A program made the translations under genes and the position numbers. A DNA stretch of 64,000 nt from Fulvimarina uroteuthidis (GTDB taxonomy: Bacteria; Pseudomonadota; Alphaproteobacteria; Rhizobiales; Rhizobiaceae), in the NCBI RefSeq assembly GCF_034321785.1, contig NZ_JAXLPB010000006.1, forward strand, positions 1 to 64,000. Direction: 5' to 3'. This document shows, piece by piece, positions 63,309 through 64,000 of the stretch. Within the stretch, counting starts at the first letter, position 1, and each line of letters opens with the position of its first letter. Under the pieces are notes generated by a model. The model was not told where the DNA came from. It worked only from the letters and a program-made list of their open reading frames with translations, and made no database searches.

Positions 63309-63553
63309 GGCGTCCCCCCAAACTGTTCCCCGCGTTCCAAACTCGTCGGGAAAGCGGCGAAATTATTGCAATTGAGGCGTTTTCTCACGGTGCGCTGATC
63401 CGAGACTGTCGACGGGTCGTCGTGCGCGACAGAATCGTCACAGGCGGGAACGGGAAGAAGGCGTGTATGCCGCATTGCAAAAAATTTGTATGTTGAAAGC
63501 CGGTGGCGGGTGACCACTTTCCCATCCTTGGCAAGCGAGGAGCCGACGGCGCA

Positions 63554-64000
63554 ATGGGCATATTTTCGCGATTGGGCGAACTTCTGCAGACGCTGGCCGC
63601 CTCTGGCCGGGCCACGATCGATTCGATCCTGGAGGCGCTCCGCACGGCGTGGAGCGGCGACGAGGAGACACGCAGGAGCGTCGCCTTCTCGGTCGCCATC
63701 ATCGCGCTTTCGGCCAAGATGGCCAAGGCCGACGGAATCGTGACCATGGACGAGGTCGAGGCCTTCCGCGAGATTCTCGAGATCCCTCCCGAGGAAACCC
63801 GGAACGTCTTCCGCCTCTACGATATCGCCAAGCAGGATACGGCCGGCTACGAGGCCTATGCCAAACGCCTGCGCGCGTTTTGTTCGGACGGTTCCGCCGA
63901 TTGTCCGCTCCTCGCGGACGTGGTCGACGGGCTGTTCCACATCGCCAAGGCCGACGGGCTGATCCACGAGCGCGAGCTCGATTTCCTTCACGACGTCTCG
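63554..64000 (+). CDS. TerB-domain protein, possibly DjlA-like (3' end outside window)
   Basis: The frame starts at ATG 63554 (MGIFSRLGELLQ) and is open for 149 codons to the window end. It has two TerB-type helical repeats, IIALSAKMAKADGIVTMDEV and GLFHIAKADGLIHERELDFL, with the acidic K-A-D-G motifs of that family. In Hyphomicrobiales a protein with this layout usually ends in a J domain (DnaJ-like co-chaperone), which would lie beyond the window, so that part is inference. Confidence 0.8.
   Translation, partial: MGIFSRLGELLQTLAASGRATIDSILEALRTAWSGDEETRRSVAFSVAIIALSAKMAKADGIVTMDEVEAFREILEIPPEETRNVFRLYDIAKQDTAGYEAYAKRLRAFCSDGSADCPLLADVVDGLFHIAKADGLIHERELDFLHDVS

Overview
The window is GC-rich chromosomal DNA of an alphaproteobacterium, almost certainly Hyphomicrobiales (Rhizobiales). 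The evidence is the tuf / tRNA-Trp / secE / nusG / rplKAJL / rpoBC order, a PhaR-type polyhydroxyalkanoate regulator, Omp25-like porins, a DUF2948 protein, a candidate serC leader RNA and the mtgA-rpmF pairing. Nearly every gene is in an intact reading frame. I see no phage, insertion sequence or CRISPR array. One 100-N assembly gap lies at 47642-47741.

Layout. (1) 1-4046: the end of tuf with a duplicated terminator, then four glycosyltransferase-like genes, then tRNA-Trp. (2) 4207-16456: the translation/transcription cluster secE, nusG, rplK, rplA, rplJ, rplL, rpoB, rpoC, with a probable L10 leader and hairpins before rpoB. (3) 16580-24678: a vapBC-type toxin-antitoxin pair set directly (18 nt) in front of sucD, followed by sucA, a two-lipoyl-domain sucB and lpd. 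sucC and mdh are missing here, and rpsL does not follow rpoC, so this is a rearrangement point. (4) 24867-33230: DUF2948, a family-2 glycosyltransferase, a universal stress protein with a SulP anion transporter, the phosphoesterase pdeM, a patatin-like hydrolase, and phaA divergent from phaR. (5) 33256-40915: nitronate monooxygenase, rpmF, mtgA, farnesyl diphosphate synthase, a BASS transporter, a lytic transglycosylase, ispG and a tiny membrane protein. (6) 41100-50784: lolA, two paralogous outer-membrane beta-barrel proteins, serC, serA, a block of REP-like palindromes and 353-bp tandem repeats, a DMT exporter and purA. (7) 50835-64000: a large single-pass membrane protein, a complete luxR-luxI quorum-sensing pair with a small translationally coupled gene, nadE, a Pat-type acetyltransferase/acyl-CoA-synthetase fusion, a membrane methyltransferase, chrA, DUF4112, a GH25 lysozyme-like lipoprotein and the start of a TerB-domain protein.

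Working together: regions 2 and 3 are housekeeping information processing and the 2-oxoglutarate-to-succinate segment of the TCA cycle. The phaA/phaR pair with candidate operators controls carbon storage. mtgA, the lytic transglycosylase, the GH25 protein, lolA, the porins and the glycosyltransferases build or remodel the envelope. serC and serA make serine.

Most unusual points: the toxin-antitoxin module apparently leading a TCA-cycle operon; the doubled lipoyl domain in the E2 protein; the 13-bp-phased TTAA boxes shared by the two porin genes; the palindrome between luxR and luxI plus the small gene overlapping luxI; and the 353-bp tandem repeat that explains the assembly gap and predicts a missing 118 nt. 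Functions are assigned from motifs read by eye; no database search was possible.
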